Source: Solibacillus silvestris (GTDB lineage: Bacteria > Bacillota > Bacilli > Bacillales_A > Planococcaceae). From it: a DNA stretch of 64,000 bases. The stretch lies in NCBI GenBank assembly GCA_001586195.1, contig CP014609.1:1524001-1588000 (forward strand), read 5' to 3'. How positions within the stretch are numbered: position 1 is the first letter of the stretch; every line of letters begins with the position of its first letter. The position numbers were made by a program, and so were the translations under genes. Below are positions 62,297 to 64,000 of the stretch, one piece after another. The notes under the pieces are model-generated. The model did no database searches and was not told the DNA's origin. It worked only from the letters and a program-made list of their open reading frames with translations.

Positions 62297-63817
62297 ATGG
62301 GAAAAGATTTAAGTCAGTTCATCAGAAATGAAGCGTTTTTAAACAAAGTTGTTTCAGCAGAGGAAGCCGCGTCTTGGATTGAAGACGGCATGAATCTGGG
62401 AATGAGTGGTTTTACACTTTTCGGAGAGCCTAAAGAATTTCCTCTTGCACTTTCTAAACGGGGAGAGCAGGAAAATTTCAAAGTAAATCTATATACAGGG
62501 GCATCATTAGGTCCCACTGCCGACCAATCGATGGCAGAAGCAGGCATCATCAACTTACGTGTGCCTTATCAAGGTAATGCGATTATGCGCGGTAAAATCA
62601 ACAACGGGGAAATTTACTATATTGATCAGCATTTATCACATACAGCGGAAGAAGTACGTAAAGGTTCACTAGGTAAAATTGATTATGCGATTATTGAAGC
62701 AGCAGCAATTACAGAAGACGGTCTCGTGATTCCGACAGGTTCTGTAGGGAACTCACCGATTTTTGTAGAAAAAGCTGAAAACGTAATTATCGAAATTAAT
62801 ACAACAGCCCCAAAAGCATATGAAGGGCTTCATGATATTTATGTTCAAAAAGCACAAGGCGAGCGTAAAGAAATTCCTATCTACAATACAGGGGACCGAA
62901 TTGGTGAAATCGGAATTAAAGTCGATCCTGCGAAAGTAAAAGGGATTGTTTTATCGGAGCAGCCGGATATTCCGTCACCATTATTCGAGCCAAACGAGGA
63001 AACACAGAAAATTGCCGATAATTTATTAGCATTCTTGGCAAATGAAGTGGAAGTAGGGAATTTACCGGAATCTTTAGCGCCGCTACAATCAGGCGTTGGT
63101 TCGGTAGCAAATGCCGTATTAAACGGCATGCAAAAGTCTCAATTTAAAGATCTTGAAGTATTCTCGGAAGTACTGCAGGATGGTGTGTTTGACCTGATTG
63201 ATGCGGGTATCGTTAAATTCGCGGCAGGTACAGCATTCTCGCTTTCCAAAAAGCGCGTGGACTCACTAGCGGAAGACTTAGAAAAGTACAAAGATAAAAT
63301 TATGTTCCGACCACAGGAAATTTCAAATAACCCGGAAGTAATTCGTCGCTTAGGTGTTATTTCGTTTAACACAGCAATTGAAGTCGACATTTACGGTAAC
63401 GTCAACTCAACTCATGTTAACGGCACAAAGATTATGAACGGTATTGGCGGTTCTGGTGACTTTGCACGTAATGCACGCATTACTATTTTCGTTACATCTT
63501 CATTAGCGAAAAACGGAGCTATTTCAACAATCGTTCCATTCGTTTCACATATCGACCATACAGAACACGATGTCGATGTCATCGTAACGGAGCAGGGCTA
63601 TGCGGACCTTCGTGGACTTCCACCAGTGAAGCGAGCAGAGAAATTGATTGAAATTGCACACCCGAAATATAAAGAACAGTTACGTGCTTATTTCGAAGAG
63701 GCAAAAGAAAAAGTAGGCGGCCAAACACCGCATATCCTTGAAAAAGCATTCTCATTCCATAACAATTTAAAAGAGAATGGGACAATGTTATTTGAAGACG
63801 ACAAAATTAAACACTAA
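62297..63817 (+). CDS. Acetyl-CoA hydrolase/succinate CoA-transferase
   Basis: The 506-residue protein has the two CoA-transferase domains. The CoA-ester glutamate is expected in FSEVLQDGVFDL, after the oxyanion loop QSGVGSVANAVLNG, and the C-terminal domain ends with IVTEQGYADLRGLPP. This is the ScpC/Cat1/AarC type that moves CoA between succinate and acetate or propionate. ATG 62297 fits TTGGGGTGA. It starts a possible operon with the YfiT-like gene, 30 bases later. Confidence 0.88.
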   Translation: MGKDLSQFIRNEAFLNKVVSAEEAASWIEDGMNLGMSGFTLFGEPKEFPLALSKRGEQENFKVNLYTGASLGPTADQSMAEAGIINLRVPYQGNAIMRGKINNGEIYYIDQHLSHTAEEVRKGSLGKIDYAIIEAAAITEDGLVIPTGSVGNSPIFVEKAENVIIEINTTAPKAYEGLHDIYVQKAQGERKEIPIYNTGDRIGEIGIKVDPAKVKGIVLSEQPDIPSPLFEPNEETQKIADNLLAFLANEVEVGNLPESLAPLQSGVGSVANAVLNGMQKSQFKDLEVFSEVLQDGVFDLIDAGIVKFAAGTAFSLSKKRVDSLAEDLEKYKDKIMFRPQEISNNPEVIRRLGVISFNTAIEVDIYGNVNSTHVNGTKIMNGIGGSGDFARNARITIFVTSSLAKNGAISTIVPFVSHIDHTEHDVDVIVTEQGYADLRGLPPVKRAEKLIEIAHPKYKEQLRAYFEEAKEKVGGQTPHILEKAFSFHNNLKENGTMLFEDDKIKH

Positions 63818-63847
63818 TGGATAAACAGACAAAGGTGGCGTTTTAAC

Positions 63848-64000
63848 ATGGATGTAAAGTTTCCTATTGGTCCATTGCAAGTACCTGAACAGGTGACACT
63901 TGCCAATGTAAAGGAATGGTTACAACAAACGGAATCATTTACGACACGTTTAAGAGAAGTGGTCGATTCATTAAATGAAGAGCAGTTAAACAAAACTTAC
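63848..64000 (+). CDS. Start of a YfiT/BstA-like DinB-family protein, cut by the window edge
   Basis: ATG 63848 behind AAAGGTGGCG opens a frame to the window end (51 codons). The opening VKFPIGPLQVPEQVT, then WLQQTESFTTRLREVVDSLN and EEQLNKTY follows B. subtilis YfiT, a DinB-like four-helix metal-dependent hydrolase or bacillithiol-transferase-type protein. The three metal-ligand histidines would lie past the edge. Function of the family is unsettled. Confidence 0.65.
   Translation, partial: MDVKFPIGPLQVPEQVTLANVKEWLQQTESFTTRLREVVDSLNEEQLNKTY

Overview
The window looks like chromosome of an AT-rich, low-GC Gram-positive spore-former of the Planococcaceae type (Solibacillus or Lysinibacillus-like). 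The evidence is Bacillus-style RBSs with many GTG/TTG starts, a leucine T-box, a CcpC-type aconitase promoter, a PurR-box-like site at guaC, an SLH-anchored surface enzyme, a meso-diaminopimelate dehydrogenase (known from the B. sphaericus lineage), YfkAB, YhgE and YkkCD homologues. The genus is an inference. I see no rRNA, tRNA, CRISPR array or transposase.

About 1-12.7 kb is an accessory region of mostly single-gene units. It carries acetyltransferases, a TmrB-like P-loop protein, an APH-fold phosphotransferase, three SAM methyltransferases, a deoxyribosyltransferase-like protein, small lipoproteins and small membrane proteins. It is littered with decay: two one-base frameshifts, a gene with a stop at codon 3 beside an intact paralogue, and three gene remnants, one of them a remnant of a lipoprotein gene that is intact 2.8 kb upstream. 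Several units are followed directly by related imperfect-palindrome repeats of about 60 bp.

About 12.9-24.2 kb is core metabolism and transport: guaC with a PurBox-like dyad; leuA behind a complete T-box leader; a luciferase-like oxidoreductase, a YdcF protein and a TDT-family transporter; a tetR-ykkC-ykkD efflux operon; tag; a 21-bp tandem repeat; small exported proteins; and a SulP transporter coupled to a universal stress protein.

About 24.4-33.3 kb is the most unusual block. It holds a dynamin-like GTPase, the radical-SAM protein YfkAB, a large cytoplasmic beta-helix repeat protein, and, divergent from it, a RavA-like MoxR ATPase with a ViaA-like VWA protein, then a DUF2785 protein. This could be an undescribed membrane or protein-remodelling module, but that is inference from neighbourhood and from the E. 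coli RavA-ViaA pair.

About 33.4-64 kb holds acnA with its CcpC-type promoter, an SLH 5'-nucleotidase, YhgE, DUF2653 and a membrane partner, ddh, yhdT-panF, a ribA-ribD-FAD monooxygenase-nucleotidase run, a GIY-YIG protein, a DMT exporter, an alpha/beta hydrolase, a TetR-controlled RND pump, an M14 carboxypeptidase, an MFS pump with its TetR, a CDF zinc exporter with a CzrA-like sensor, an FMN reductase, a CoA-transferase and the start of a YfiT/DinB-like gene. Nearly every transcription unit here ends in a clear intrinsic terminator, so operon boundaries are well defined.
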